From positions 15,168 through 79,167 of the forward strand of contig CAVQMB010000006.1 in the NCBI GenBank assembly GCA_963713445.1: DNA of 64,000 bases. Reading direction: 5' to 3'. This document shows, one piece after another, positions 27,725 through 36,518 of this stretch; position 1 is the stretch's first letter; every line of letters begins with the position of its first letter. A program made the position numbers and the translations under genes. This stretch comes from CAVQMB01 sp963713445 (GTDB taxonomy: Bacteria; Pseudomonadota; Gammaproteobacteria; Competibacterales; Competibacteraceae). Under the pieces are notes generated by a model. That model worked only from the letters and a program-made list of their open reading frames with translations, was not told the origin of the DNA and did not search any database.

Positions 27725-28237
27725 TCAGTCGGCTGAGGGGATGATATTATGCTCCGGCCCCGGCAACGGCTCCAGTTGCCGGGCCATGACCAGGGCATCC
27801 TCGCGGCGTCCGCCGGCCGCCGGGTAATAATCGGTTCGGTGCGCAATCTCGCAGAACCCGGCGCGCTGATACAACCGCAGAGCCGGCGGGTTCGAGGGCC
27901 GCACCTCAAGAAACAGCGTCCGGGCTCCATAAACACGCACCAGTTCAGTCACATGCCATAACAGATGGGTGGCCAGGCCACGGCCCTGCTGCTCCGGTGC
28001 GATACACAGATTGAGCAGATGCGACTCATCCAGCACCACTGAGGCGATGGCGTAGCCGGCCACCTCCCCACCCTGCTCCAGCACCTGGCAGCAATAGCCG
28101 GCATTAAGACAGTCCTTGAACAGGCCCCGGGTCCAGGGAAACTCATAAGCCCGCTTCTCGATCCGGCTCACCGTGGCCACATCACCGCGGACCATGGGCC
28201 GTATGCGTGCCTGATCCGGTGTCGGCTGAGCACTCAC
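27725..28237 (-). CDS. rimI: Ribosomal protein S18 alanine N-acetyltransferase
   Basis: A 170-residue GNAT protein with RimI features: RIEKRAYEFPWTRGLFKDCL, the acetyl-CoA loop QQGRGLATHLL, and FLEVRPSNPPALRLYQRAGF. It acetylates the N-terminal Ala of S18. The GTG start overlaps the TGA of the uracil-DNA glycosylase gene by 4 bases. Confidence 0.93.
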   Translation of the reverse strand: MSAQPTPDQARIRPMVRGDVATVSRIEKRAYEFPWTRGLFKDCLNAGYCCQVLEQGGEVAGYAIASVVLDESHLLNLCIAPEQQGRGLATHLLWHVTELVRVYGARTLFLEVRPSNPPALRLYQRAGFCEIAHRTDYYPAAGGRREDALVMARQLEPLPGPEHNIIPSAD

Positions 28238-29031
28238 TGACAGGCCTCCATCGTCGCCCGCAACAGGCGTTGCGCCAACTGCAGATCCTGCCAGGACTTG
28301 GCCTTCTGTTGCGGCGAGCGCAGCAGATAGGCAGGATGATAGGTTACGATCAGCGGCCGCCCCTGAAACTGGTGCGCCCGGCCACGCAGACGCCCGACCG
28401 GCGTGTCCGTCTGCAGCAGACTTTGCGCCGCGATCCGACCCATGACCAGCAGCAGCCGCGGCTGCACCAGCTCGATCTGACGCATCAGATAAGGCCAGCA
28501 GGCTTTGATTTCGTCAGGCTTGGGGTCGCGGTTACCGGGCGGCCGGCTCTTGAGAATGTTGGCGATATACACCCGCTCGCGGGCCAGCCCGACAGCGGCC
28601 AGCATGAGGTCCAGCAGCTTGCCGGCACGCCCCACGAAAGGCTCGCCAAGCCGGTCCTCCTCGGCCCCCGGCGCCTCACCGATGATCATCCAGTCCGCCT
28701 GATGACTGCCAACGCCAAATACCGGCCGCGTACGGCTGGCGTGCAGGGCGCATGCCTGGCAGTTTGCCACGGCCTGTTCCAGCTGGGCCCAGTCCATGGC
28801 TGCAATCGCCGGCGTGGCCACACCCGCATCCGGTTCCTGCGACGCTGCGTCGACCGGCGGTGCCGCGGGACGCTCACCCGCGCCGGCCTCACCCGGCGGG
28901 GCGGGCACCGGCTCGACTTGCTCGTCTCCTGGCGACGCACTTGCAGCGGTTGCCGGCGCCGGCGCCACGCCCGACCGCAGCCGCCACCGCTCGATCCCCA
29001 TGGCCTCCAGATAATAGCGATGACAGTTCAC
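28234..29031 (-). CDS. Family 4-type uracil-DNA glycosylase
   Basis: A 265-residue protein. A Pro/Ala-rich linker (about 25-78) precedes the catalytic domain with motif A IIGEAPGAEEDRLGEPFVG and the C-terminal TYHPAYLLR. It excises uracil from DNA. Family 4 enzymes carry a 4Fe-4S cluster on four Cys. Here CxxC (NCQACAL) and the last Cys (EIKACWPYL) are present, but the expected third one reads NILKSRPPGNRDP, with Ser (AGC codon). The order pssA-udg-rimI is tight (13 bases, then a 4-base overlap). Confidence 0.9.
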   Translation of the reverse strand: MNCHRYYLEAMGIERWRLRSGVAPAPATAASASPGDEQVEPVPAPPGEAGAGERPAAPPVDAASQEPDAGVATPAIAAMDWAQLEQAVANCQACALHASRTRPVFGVGSHQADWMIIGEAPGAEEDRLGEPFVGRAGKLLDLMLAAVGLARERVYIANILKSRPPGNRDPKPDEIKACWPYLMRQIELVQPRLLLVMGRIAAQSLLQTDTPVGRLRGRAHQFQGRPLIVTYHPAYLLRSPQQKAKSWQDLQLAQRLLRATMEACQ

Positions 29032-29044
29032 GCCAGCTACCTGG

Positions 29045-29818
29045 TCAGCCGCGCCGCCGCATCCGCTGCCAGCGGCGCCACAGCATCAGCAGCGGCCCGG
29101 AAAGTCCATAACACAAGGCCGCCGCAAACAGCATCTTGGGAGGGTCCATGGATGTGAACACGAACACCAGTACCACCAACAGGACCGCAACAAAAGGCAC
29201 CCGATCCTTAAGGTTGACCTGCTTGAAGCTGTAGTATAGGACATTGCTGACCATGAGCGCGCCGGTCCCGACGGTGATGACAAATGCCACCCACAGCAGC
29301 CGGTGGCCACTGACATCGAGGTCGTGAAACACCCAAACCAGCCCCACCATGATCGCCGCGGCAACCGGGCTGGGCAGTCCCTGAAAGTAACGCTTGTCGG
29401 CATGGCCGACCTGAGTATTGAAGCGCGCCAGCCGCAGCGCCGCGGCAGCAGCGTACACGAACGCCGCCAGCCAGCCCAGCTTGGCCGGGACCCAGCCCAG
29501 ATGTGCCATGCCCGACAGAGCCCACTCGTACATCAGCAGCGCCGGCGCGATGCCAAACGACACCATATCGGCCAGACTGTCGTATTCGGCGCCGAAATCG
29601 CTGGAGGTATTGGTCAGGCGGGCGATCCGTCCGTCCAGATTGTCCAGCACCATGGCCACAAAGACGGCAATCGCGGCCGGTTCGTAGCGACCATTGACGG
29701 CCGCTACCAGCGCGTAAAAACCGGAGAATAATGCTGCCGTGGTAAACAGGTTGGGCAGCAGGTAAATCCCGCGGTGGCGCTTGCGTTGCGGGCTCTCACC
29801 AGGCACAACAGGTTCCAT
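29045..29818 (-). CDS. pssA: CDP-diacylglycerol-serine O-phosphatidyltransferase
   Basis: A 257-residue membrane enzyme with the CDP-alcohol phosphotransferase motif DNLDGRIARL...GAEYDSLADM near residues 59-84 and several TM helices. It makes phosphatidylserine from CDP-DAG and serine. It lies 48 bases downstream of ilvC on the same strand, an arrangement seen in other proteobacteria. Confidence 0.95.
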   Translation of the reverse strand: MEPVVPGESPQRKRHRGIYLLPNLFTTAALFSGFYALVAAVNGRYEPAAIAVFVAMVLDNLDGRIARLTNTSSDFGAEYDSLADMVSFGIAPALLMYEWALSGMAHLGWVPAKLGWLAAFVYAAAAALRLARFNTQVGHADKRYFQGLPSPVAAAIMVGLVWVFHDLDVSGHRLLWVAFVITVGTGALMVSNVLYYSFKQVNLKDRVPFVAVLLVVLVFVFTSMDPPKMLFAAALCYGLSGPLLMLWRRWQRMRRRG

Positions 29819-29866
29819 GACCGCTCAGCGTAGGGCGTGGTGCCGCCAAGAACATGCGTCCGGCAT

Positions 29867-30886
29867 TCAGTTCTTGCTCTTGTCGACCAGCCGATTGGCC
29901 GCAATCCAGGGCATCATGCCCCGTAACCGCGCGCCGACCTGTTCCACCTGATGATCCTGACTCAGCCGGCGCATGGCCTTGAGCGTGGGTGCACCAGCCT
30001 GGTTTTCGAGCACGAACTCGCGGGCGAATTTCCCGGTCTGGATCTCGTGCAGAATATTTTTCATTTCCGCCCGGGTGGCGTCGTTGACCAACCGAGGTCC
30101 CCGGGTGACATCGCCATATTCGGCAGTATTGGAAATCGAATAGCGCATGTTGGCGATGCCGCCCTCGTAGATCAGGTCGACAATCAGCTTAACCTCGTGG
30201 AGGCATTCGAAATAGGCCATCTCCGGGGCATACCCCGCCTCCACCAGGGTCTCAAAGCCGGCTTGGATCAACGCGGTGAGACCGCCGCACAGGACCACCT
30301 GCTCGCCGAACAGGTCGGTCTCGGTCTCTTCCCGGAAGCTGGTCTCGATGATACCGGCCCGGCCGCCGCCGTTGGCGGTGGCATAGGACAATGCAATGTC
30401 CTTGGCCTGCCCAGTGGCATCCTGGGCCACGGCAATCAGGCTCGGCACGCCGCCGCCGGCGACATAGGTCGAGCGGACGGTGTGACCGGGGCCTTTCGGC
30501 GCAATCATGATCACATCGAGATCGGCCCGCGGCTCGATCTGACCGAAATGAATGTTGAAGCCGTGGGCGAAGGCCAGGGTCGCACCCTGCTTGATGTTCG
30601 GCACGATCTGCTCGCGGTAGAGCCGGGCCTGATGCTCGTCCGGCGCCAGCACCATGACGACGTCGGCGGCCGCCACAGCGTCCTCGACCGATTTCACGGT
30701 GAGGCCCGCCTGCTCGGCCTTGGCCACCGACGCCGAGCCGGCCCGCAGGCCGACGATAACGTTCTCAACGCCGGAGTCGTGCAGGTTGTTGGCATGGGCA
30801 TGGCCCTGTGAGCCATAGCCGATAATTGCCACCGTCTTACTCTGGATCAGCGACAGATCGGCGTCTTTGTCATAGTAGATTTGCAT
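29867..30886 (-). CDS. ilvC: Ketol-acid reductoisomerase (class I)
   Basis: A 339-residue enzyme of class I length: MQIYYDKDADLSLIQ, the Rossmann motif GYGSQGHAHANNL, and the Mg-binding C-terminal knotted domain. It converts acetolactate or acetohydroxybutyrate to dihydroxy acids with NADPH for Val, Leu and Ile synthesis. It follows ilvH after 68 bases. Confidence 0.97.
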   Translation of the reverse strand: MQIYYDKDADLSLIQSKTVAIIGYGSQGHAHANNLHDSGVENVIVGLRAGSASVAKAEQAGLTVKSVEDAVAAADVVMVLAPDEHQARLYREQIVPNIKQGATLAFAHGFNIHFGQIEPRADLDVIMIAPKGPGHTVRSTYVAGGGVPSLIAVAQDATGQAKDIALSYATANGGGRAGIIETSFREETETDLFGEQVVLCGGLTALIQAGFETLVEAGYAPEMAYFECLHEVKLIVDLIYEGGIANMRYSISNTAEYGDVTRGPRLVNDATRAEMKNILHEIQTGKFAREFVLENQAGAPTLKAMRRLSQDHQVEQVGARLRGMMPWIAANRLVDKSKN

Positions 30887-30954
30887 GGATTATGGCTCTC
30901 TCGGATATACAAATGTTGATTATGTGACCGGCGCGCCGCCGGCCCAGGCGAAAA

Positions 30955-31467
30955 TCAGACGCGCAGTGCCTTCGCCCCGCGCGCAATACCGGTGACGCCG
31001 GTGCGACTGATCTCCAGCAGGTTGTCCGGACCGACGGCCTGAATAAACCCATCCAGTTTCTCGCCGGGTCCGGTCAGTTCGATGGTATACGTCACCTCGG
31101 TGACATCGATCACGCGGCCCCGGAATATTTCCGTCAGACGCGACATTTCCGCGCGTTGCGCATCCACCGCCCGGACCTTGGCCAGCAACAGCTCACGCTC
31201 AACGTGACTGCCTTCGGTCAGATTGCTCAGCTTGACCACATCTATCAGCTTGTTGAGCTGCTTGATGATCTGCTCGACGATCTCGTCGGTGCCGGTGGTC
31301 ACCAGCGTCATCCGCGACAGCGACGGATCCTCGGTAGGCGCCACACACAGGGACTCAATGTTGTAGCCACGGGCCGAGAACAGGTTGGCCACCCGTGACA
31401 GCGCACCGGCCTCATTTTCCAGCAGGATCGCAATGATATGTCGCATGTCCGTCCGTTCGTCCGTCAC
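30955..31467 (-). CDS. ilvH: Acetolactate synthase small (regulatory) subunit
   Basis: A 170-residue protein with an N-terminal ACT domain (HIIAILLENEAGALSRV, FSARGYNIESLCVAPT) and a C-terminal domain typical of IlvH. It binds valine and regulates the large subunit. A GTG at 31467 overlaps the large-subunit TGA (GTGA); the ATG at 31446 beginning MRHIIAIL is the alternative and gives the usual N-terminus. Confidence 0.95.
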   Translation of the reverse strand: MTDERTDMRHIIAILLENEAGALSRVANLFSARGYNIESLCVAPTEDPSLSRMTLVTTGTDEIVEQIIKQLNKLIDVVKLSNLTEGSHVERELLLAKVRAVDAQRAEMSRLTEIFRGRVIDVTEVTYTIELTGPGEKLDGFIQAVGPDNLLEISRTGVTGIARGAKALRV

Positions 31468-33209
31468 ACCAGCACCATGCCGTCTTCATGGGTGGATTTC
31501 ATTTCGTCTCGTCCGGCCAGTAACATCTCGTTATGCGCTCCGCCGGCCGGAATCATCGGATAGACGTTCTCTTCGGGGTCAATCATGAAATCCATGAATA
31601 CAGTGCGATCCCGTAGCTTGAAAGCCTCGCGCAGCGCACCCTCGACGTCAGCCGGCTTGTCCACCCGCATGCCTACGTGGCCGTAGGCCTCTGCCAGCTT
31701 GACGAAATCCGGCAGTGCATCCATGTATGACATGGAATAACGCTTGTCGAAGAAGAACTCCTGCCACTGCCGCACCATGCCCAGATAGCGGTTGTTAAGG
31801 TTGACGATCTTCACCGGTGTGCCGAACTGGCGCATGGTAGAGAGTTCCTGCAGCATCATCTGGATGCTGCCCTCGCCGGTCACGCAGGCCACGTCAAGGT
31901 CGGGGCAAGCCAGCTTGGCGCCCATCGCCGCCGGCAAACCGAAGCCCATGGTGCCGAGGCCGCCCGAGTTGATCCAGCGCCGCGGCCGGTCGAAGCGGTA
32001 ATACTGAGCCGCCCACATCTGATGCTGACCGACATCGGAGGTTACCACCGCATCGCCGCCGGTCACCCTGAACAGGGACTCGATCACGTACTGTGGCTTG
32101 ATGATCTCGCTGCTGAACTGATATCGCAACGATTCCACCGCCCGCCACTGGTCGATCTGCTGCCACCAGTTTGCCAGCGCCTCGCGATTCGGCTCCAACC
32201 CCTCGTCCCGGATCACATTGATCATGGCCTGCAGCACGTTGCCGACCGCGCCGACGATGGGGACCTCCACGGCCACGTTCTTGGAAATCGACGATGGATC
32301 GATGTCAATGTGAACGATGCGCGCGTAGGGCGCGAACTTCTCCAGATTACCGGTCACGCGGTCATCGAAACGCGCCCCCACCGCCAGCATGACATCGCAG
32401 GCATGCATGCACATGTTGGCCTCATAGGTCCCGTGCATGCCCAGCATGCCCACAAACTGGCTGTCGCTGGCGGGATAACTCCCCAGCCCCATCAGGGTGT
32501 TGGTAATCGGATAGCCCAGCATCCGGGTCAGCTCGACCAGGTCTTTAGAAGCGTCGTTCAATACCACGCCACCACCGGCGTAGATGATCGGCCGCTCGGC
32601 TCCCAGCAGCAGTTTCGCCGCCTTGCGGATCTGGCCGGTATGACCCTTTACGGTCGGGTTGTACGAGCGCATCTTGATCCGGCGCGGGTAGCTGTACTCC
32701 GTGCGGGCATTGGCGACATCCTTGGGTAGATCGACCAGCACCGGGCCAGGTCGCCCGGTGGTAGCGATGAAGAATGCCTTCTTCAGGGTCTCGGCCAGTT
32801 CACGGACGTCCTTGACCAGGAAGTTGTGCTTCACGCAGGGCCTGGTAATGCCCACGGAATCGACTTCCTGGAAGGCATCGTTGCCGATCAGCGGCGTGGG
32901 TACCTGGCCCGACACCACGACCAGCGGGATCGAATCCATATAGGCGGTGGCGATGCCGGTAACGGCGTTGGTCAACCCCGGCCCCGAGGTCACCAGCACC
33001 ACACCGGGCCGCCCACTGGCGCGGGCATAACCGTCGGCAGCATGGGCCGCGGCCTGCTCATGGCGTACCAATACGTGGCGGAGATCATTCTGGGCATAGA
33101 GCGCGTCATAAATGGGCAGTACCGCGCCGCCGGGGTATCCGAATACATATTCGACCCCCTCTTCTTTGAGGGCGCGGACGAGGATTTCGGCACCGGTCAA
33201 TTCCACCAC
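31464..33209 (-). CDS. ilvI: Acetolactate synthase large (catalytic) subunit
   Basis: A 581-residue TPP enzyme: GYPGGAVLPIYDAL, the catalytic Glu in VRHEQAAAHAADGYARASG, and the TPP/Mg motif near VACVTGEGSIQMMLQEL. It makes acetolactate from pyruvate for branched-chain amino acids. The start is GTG (second codon also GTG) with AGGAG about 6 bases upstream. It is the promoter-proximal gene of a likely seven-gene operon. Confidence 0.96.
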   Translation of the reverse strand: MVELTGAEILVRALKEEGVEYVFGYPGGAVLPIYDALYAQNDLRHVLVRHEQAAAHAADGYARASGRPGVVLVTSGPGLTNAVTGIATAYMDSIPLVVVSGQVPTPLIGNDAFQEVDSVGITRPCVKHNFLVKDVRELAETLKKAFFIATTGRPGPVLVDLPKDVANARTEYSYPRRIKMRSYNPTVKGHTGQIRKAAKLLLGAERPIIYAGGGVVLNDASKDLVELTRMLGYPITNTLMGLGSYPASDSQFVGMLGMHGTYEANMCMHACDVMLAVGARFDDRVTGNLEKFAPYARIVHIDIDPSSISKNVAVEVPIVGAVGNVLQAMINVIRDEGLEPNREALANWWQQIDQWRAVESLRYQFSSEIIKPQYVIESLFRVTGGDAVVTSDVGQHQMWAAQYYRFDRPRRWINSGGLGTMGFGLPAAMGAKLACPDLDVACVTGEGSIQMMLQELSTMRQFGTPVKIVNLNNRYLGMVRQWQEFFFDKRYSMSYMDALPDFVKLAEAYGHVGMRVDKPADVEGALREAFKLRDRTVFMDFMIDPEENVYPMIPAGGAHNEMLLAGRDEMKSTHEDGMVLV

Positions 33210-33292
33210 GGGATCTCCTGAACTTCAAAGACGCTGAGCCAAGATGGAGCAGGCAAGCTTGGACTGGCCATGCAGGCTCGTGTGAACCTGGA

Positions 33293-33321
33293 AAATTACT
33301 GTCAACGGTCCTAAAGGTCAA
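33293..33321 (-). promoter_or_regulatory. Candidate sigma70 promoter of the ilv operon
   Basis: On the minus strand TTGACC (33321-33316) is separated by 17 bases from TAATTT (33298-33293), about 84 bases before the ilvI GTG. A second TTGACA lies inside the spacer. Matches are reasonable but not perfect. Confidence 0.45.
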
Positions 33322-33353
33322 GCTGGACCACACGACCAACCGCTCCGATTACG

Positions 33354-33359
33354 TATAAT
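33354..33359 (+). promoter_or_regulatory. Perfect -10 hexamer before the DUF4124 gene
   Basis: TATAAT lies about 60 bases before the ATG at 33420. No good -35 hexamer is found at 16-18 bases, so activator dependence or chance is possible. Confidence 0.4.
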
Positions 33360-33419
33360 GGCAAGTTTGAATGCAAGCATGGCTTGACCGACTGTGGCAC
33401 AAACTGCGGAGAACCGTTG

Positions 33420-33851
33420 ATGCGTTCGATCATTCCGGCAGCCGCTGGCGTGCTGGCGCTTGTGGTGGCCAGCATAGCCCAAGCCGCCGCCCCGGCCGTC
33501 TATAAATGCACCAGCGCTGATGGCCACATCACCTATACTCAGACCCCACCCAACAACGTTGATCACTGCACCCAGTTGGGCAACACCGGTGCCGAGGTGC
33601 CGCCCCCGGCACCACCCAAGCGACCGACCCCGCCGCCCCAGAAGAGCGCTCCGGCAACCAAGGCACCCGCCGGTGACGCGGCGATACGCCACAAGAACTG
33701 CGCGCTTGCGCAACACAACCTGAAAATCCTCACCTCCGACCAGCCGGTGGTAGAGACCCAAAGCAATGGCAAACAGGTGACGCTGGACAAAGCGCGGCGG
33801 GCGAACGCACTCAAACAGACCCGCAAAGATCTCAACTACTGGTGCCCCTAA
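33420..33851 (+). CDS. Secreted DUF4124 domain protein
   Basis: A 143-residue protein. A signal peptide ends at AQA-AAP, then comes a DUF4124-type motif (AVYKCTSADGHITYTQTPP), a Pro/Lys-rich linker and a C-terminal helical region. DUF4124 proteins are exported and of unknown function. GGAG precedes the chosen ATG. It lies just upstream of proS on the same strand (24-base gap). Confidence 0.85.
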   Translation: MRSIIPAAAGVLALVVASIAQAAAPAVYKCTSADGHITYTQTPPNNVDHCTQLGNTGAEVPPPAPPKRPTPPPQKSAPATKAPAGDAAIRHKNCALAQHNLKILTSDQPVVETQSNGKQVTLDKARRANALKQTRKDLNYWCP

Positions 33852-33875
33852 CCCTTTAAGCGACAAGGCTCTGCA

Positions 33876-35585
33876 ATGCGTGCGACCCAATTCTCCCTGA
33901 CAACTCTGAAGGAAATCCCGGCCGACGCCGAGGTCATCAGTCATCAGCTCATGCTGCGGGCCGGCCTGATCCGGCGGCTGGCGGCGGGTATCTATAGCTG
34001 GCTGCCGCTGGGCCTGCGGGTACTGCGGCGGGTCGAAGCCATCGTCCGCGAAGAGATGGACCGGGCTGGCGCCCTGGAGGTGCTGATGCCCGCGGTTCAG
34101 CCCGCCGAGCTATGGCAGGAATCGGGCCGCTGGCAGCAATACGGCCCCGAACTGCTCCGGATCAAAGACCGTCACCAGCGCGACTTCTGCTTCGGTCCTA
34201 CCCACGAGGAGGTCATCACTGATCTGATACGTAACGAGGTCAAGAGCTACAAACAGCTACCGGTCAACTACTATCAGATTCAGACCAAATTCCGCGATGA
34301 GATCAGGCCCCGGTTCGGCGTGATGCGCGCGCGCGAATTCATCATGAAGGATGCGTATTCGTTCGATATCGACAGTGCGGGTCTGGATAGCAGCTATAAC
34401 GTGATGCGTGCGGCCTATGTGCGAATCTTCGACCGCCTGGGTCTGGACTACCGCATCGTTCAGGCTGACAGCGGGGCGATCGGCGGCAATCGCTCCGAGG
34501 AATTCCATGTGCTGGCGGAATCAGGCGAGGACATGATCGCCTTTTCCTCGGCCGGCGGCTACGCCGCCAACGTCGAACTGGCACCGGCGCCCGCCCCGAC
34601 CGAACCCCGCCCGCAAGCGACCCAGCCGCTGACCGAAATAGCCACCCCCGGGGTCCATACCATTGCCGAACTGAGCCGCTTTCTCGGTGTGCCCGCCGGG
34701 CAAACGCTGAAGACCTTACTGGTCAGGGGCGCTGACGGTGGCGTGGTGGCCCTGTGCCTGCGTGGCGATCACGAGCTGAACCACATCAAGGCCGAGAAGC
34801 TATCCCAGGTGGCGACGCCGCTGGCCTTTGCCAGCGCCGAAGAGATCCACCAGGCGACCGGCTGCGAGCCCGGTTCGATCGGTCCCGTGGGTCTGGATAT
34901 CCCGGTCATCGCCGACCAGGCAACCCGACCGCTGGCCGATTTCGTCTGCGGCGCCAACCGCGACGGCCATCATCTGACCGGCGTGAACTGGGGCCGTGAC
35001 CTGACCGAATCCGAGGTCGCCGATCTGCGCAATGTTGTTGCCGGAGAGCCCAGCCCGGATGGCCACGGCCTGCTGCAACTGGCGCGGGGCATCGAAGTCG
35101 GCCATATCTTCCAGCTCGGCGCCAAGTACAGCGCCGCCCTGGGGGCTACCGTACTCGACGAGAGCGGCGCCAGTCAGGTCATCCAGATGGGCTGTTATGG
35201 CGTTGGCGTGAGTCGCGTGGTAGCCGCTGCGATCGAGCAGAATCACGACCAGCACGGTATCATCTGGCCGGATTCGCTGGCACCGTTCCAGCTCGCCCTG
35301 CTGCCGCTCAATGCCCACAAGTCGCAGCGTTTGCGGGAAGCGGCCGAGGCACTATACCGGAAGCTGCGGACAGCGGGTTGCGATGTTTTGATCGATGATC
35401 GCGGCGTACGTCCCGGGGTCATGTTCGCCGATATGGAACTCATCGGCATCCCCCACCGGCTGGTGTTGAGTGAACGCGGACTGGACCACGGCCAGATCGA
35501 ATACAAGGGCCGGCGCGACACCACCAGCACTCTGCTTCGTGATGATGAGTTGTTGCCTTTTCTGCAACAGCGGCTGCAGTTCTAA
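33876..35585 (+). CDS. proS: Prolyl-tRNA synthetase (bacterial type)
   Basis: A 569-residue class II synthetase with a bacterial-type editing insertion (roughly 225-380) and the anticodon-binding domain at the C-terminus. Motif 2 surroundings read FRDEIRPRFGVMRAREFIMKD, with motif 3 near GCYGVGVSRVVAA. It charges tRNA-Pro and edits mischarged Ala. Two hairpins follow the stop. Confidence 0.97.
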   Translation: MRATQFSLTTLKEIPADAEVISHQLMLRAGLIRRLAAGIYSWLPLGLRVLRRVEAIVREEMDRAGALEVLMPAVQPAELWQESGRWQQYGPELLRIKDRHQRDFCFGPTHEEVITDLIRNEVKSYKQLPVNYYQIQTKFRDEIRPRFGVMRAREFIMKDAYSFDIDSAGLDSSYNVMRAAYVRIFDRLGLDYRIVQADSGAIGGNRSEEFHVLAESGEDMIAFSSAGGYAANVELAPAPAPTEPRPQATQPLTEIATPGVHTIAELSRFLGVPAGQTLKTLLVRGADGGVVALCLRGDHELNHIKAEKLSQVATPLAFASAEEIHQATGCEPGSIGPVGLDIPVIADQATRPLADFVCGANRDGHHLTGVNWGRDLTESEVADLRNVVAGEPSPDGHGLLQLARGIEVGHIFQLGAKYSAALGATVLDESGASQVIQMGCYGVGVSRVVAAAIEQNHDQHGIIWPDSLAPFQLALLPLNAHKSQRLREAAEALYRKLRTAGCDVLIDDRGVRPGVMFADMELIGIPHRLVLSERGLDHGQIEYKGRRDTTSTLLRDDELLPFLQQRLQF

Positions 35586-35613
35586 CCGGTCGCCGCAAAA
35601 TTCCTGCCCTGCC

Positions 35614-35668
35614 GCACTAGCGCCAGTCTAGTGCTGGGAGTTATCCACAGAACCTGTGGATAACTCCC
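35614..35668. terminator. Tandem hairpins after proS; the second has DnaA boxes in both arms
   Basis: Hairpin 1: GCACTAG/CTAGTGC (35614-35634, 7-base loop). Hairpin 2: GGGAGTTATCCACAG (35636-35650) pairs perfectly over 15 bp with 35654-35668 across the loop AAC. Each arm contains TTATCCACA, a perfect match to the strong DnaA box, in inverted orientation. No T tract follows. It may be a terminator, a DnaA-binding site, or both. Confidence 0.6.
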
Positions 35669-35717
35669 TTGGAAGGCCTTGATCAGATCGACGAACTCCA
35701 CGCAAAAACAGGTGTTT

Positions 35718-35790
35718 CCGTTAGATTGAGAAAATTTTAACCAAACTGTAATAGTATTTAAAATCAAATACTTACGATTTGATTGATGAA
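35718..35790. other. AT-rich stretch in a convergent intergenic region
   Basis: About 73 bases of strongly AT-rich sequence (for example AAAATTTTAACC and TATTTAAAATCAAATAC) in otherwise GC-rich DNA. It lies between the 3' ends of proS and acyP, where no promoter is needed. No ORF is present. It begins 50 bases from the DnaA-box palindrome. Confidence 0.6.
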
Positions 35791-35837
35791 GCGGGCGGTG
35801 GTTTAAGCCCACCTGCCAACATATCCCCTGGACCCGA

Positions 35838-36107
35838 TCAACCGGTAGTGAAGTCGTCAGGTGGTGTACATTCAAGGACTTGGCCACTGACATCGCCGAC
35901 TCGGGCCGCCGGCGGTCCCTGCCAGAGCCACCCATGCAATTGATCGACAGCTTCCCGCTCGCCGCAGGCGAGTACTTCGACGGCGCCATCGGAGCGGTTC
36001 ACCGCATAGCCGGTCAATCCCAGATCCAATGCCTGACGCTGGGTGGCGGCCCGAAACCAGACACCCTGAACCCGACCGGTGACGGAGAACAGTTTACAGA
36101 CGGTCAT
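35838..36107 (-). CDS. acyP: Acylphosphatase
   Basis: An 89-residue protein with the family signature GRVQGVWFR (catalytic Arg) and the catalytic Asn in GYAVNRSDG. It hydrolyses acyl phosphates. The ATG at 36107 gives the normal small size; the upstream open frame overlaps the lipoprotein gene. Confidence 0.93.
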   Translation of the reverse strand: MTVCKLFSVTGRVQGVWFRAATQRQALDLGLTGYAVNRSDGAVEVLACGEREAVDQLHGWLWQGPPAARVGDVSGQVLECTPPDDFTTG

Positions 36108-36120
36108 GGACAATCGCAGT

Positions 36121-36408
36121 CTATTTGGCGCTGCTGGCCGCAACCGCAGTGTCGCGGGCGTGGATCGCCTGCTGGCGGGCATCAACCGCGTATTGCATGG
36201 CATTGGCGTAGGCGCCCTGATCAAGCCATATCTGGGCTTTCCGCATGGATTGCAGTGCAGCCCGCAGCTGGTTCGGTGAATAATGCGCCGCATCCGCGGC
36301 CTGCGCCGAACGGATTGCCTGGCGAGCGTCGCTCATTTCCTGAACGGGCGCCGTGGCGCAAGCCGTAACCAGCATGATCATCGTCAGCAACAGTAGTCTG
36401 CGGATCAT
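36121..36408 (-). CDS. Small lipoprotein, DUF4398-like
   Basis: A 95-residue protein with a lipobox LVTAC (Cys17) and then an Ala/Gln-rich helical domain (SDARQAIRSAQAADAAHYSP) resembling DUF4398 lipoproteins often found near OmpA-like proteins. It is probably an outer-membrane lipoprotein of unknown role. It is 13 bases upstream of acyP on the same strand. Confidence 0.8.
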   Translation of the reverse strand: MIRRLLLLTMIMLVTACATAPVQEMSDARQAIRSAQAADAAHYSPNQLRAALQSMRKAQIWLDQGAYANAMQYAVDARQQAIHARDTAVAASSAK

Positions 36409-36518
36409 GTCGTGGTGTTAAAGTGGCACTCGACAACAACGACGGATGAAGCTAGCACCCCCTCAAGTTGGCGTCAAGCCAGCCGCATTAGCACCGCTTT
36501 GAGAGCCTCTGTAACGGT

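Noticed and set aside
35586..35837. Main chromosomal origin or dif site
   Set aside because: No dnaA/gidA/rpmH neighbourhood and no match to the XerC/XerD 11-6-11 pattern; only the DnaA-box palindrome is kept as a finding.
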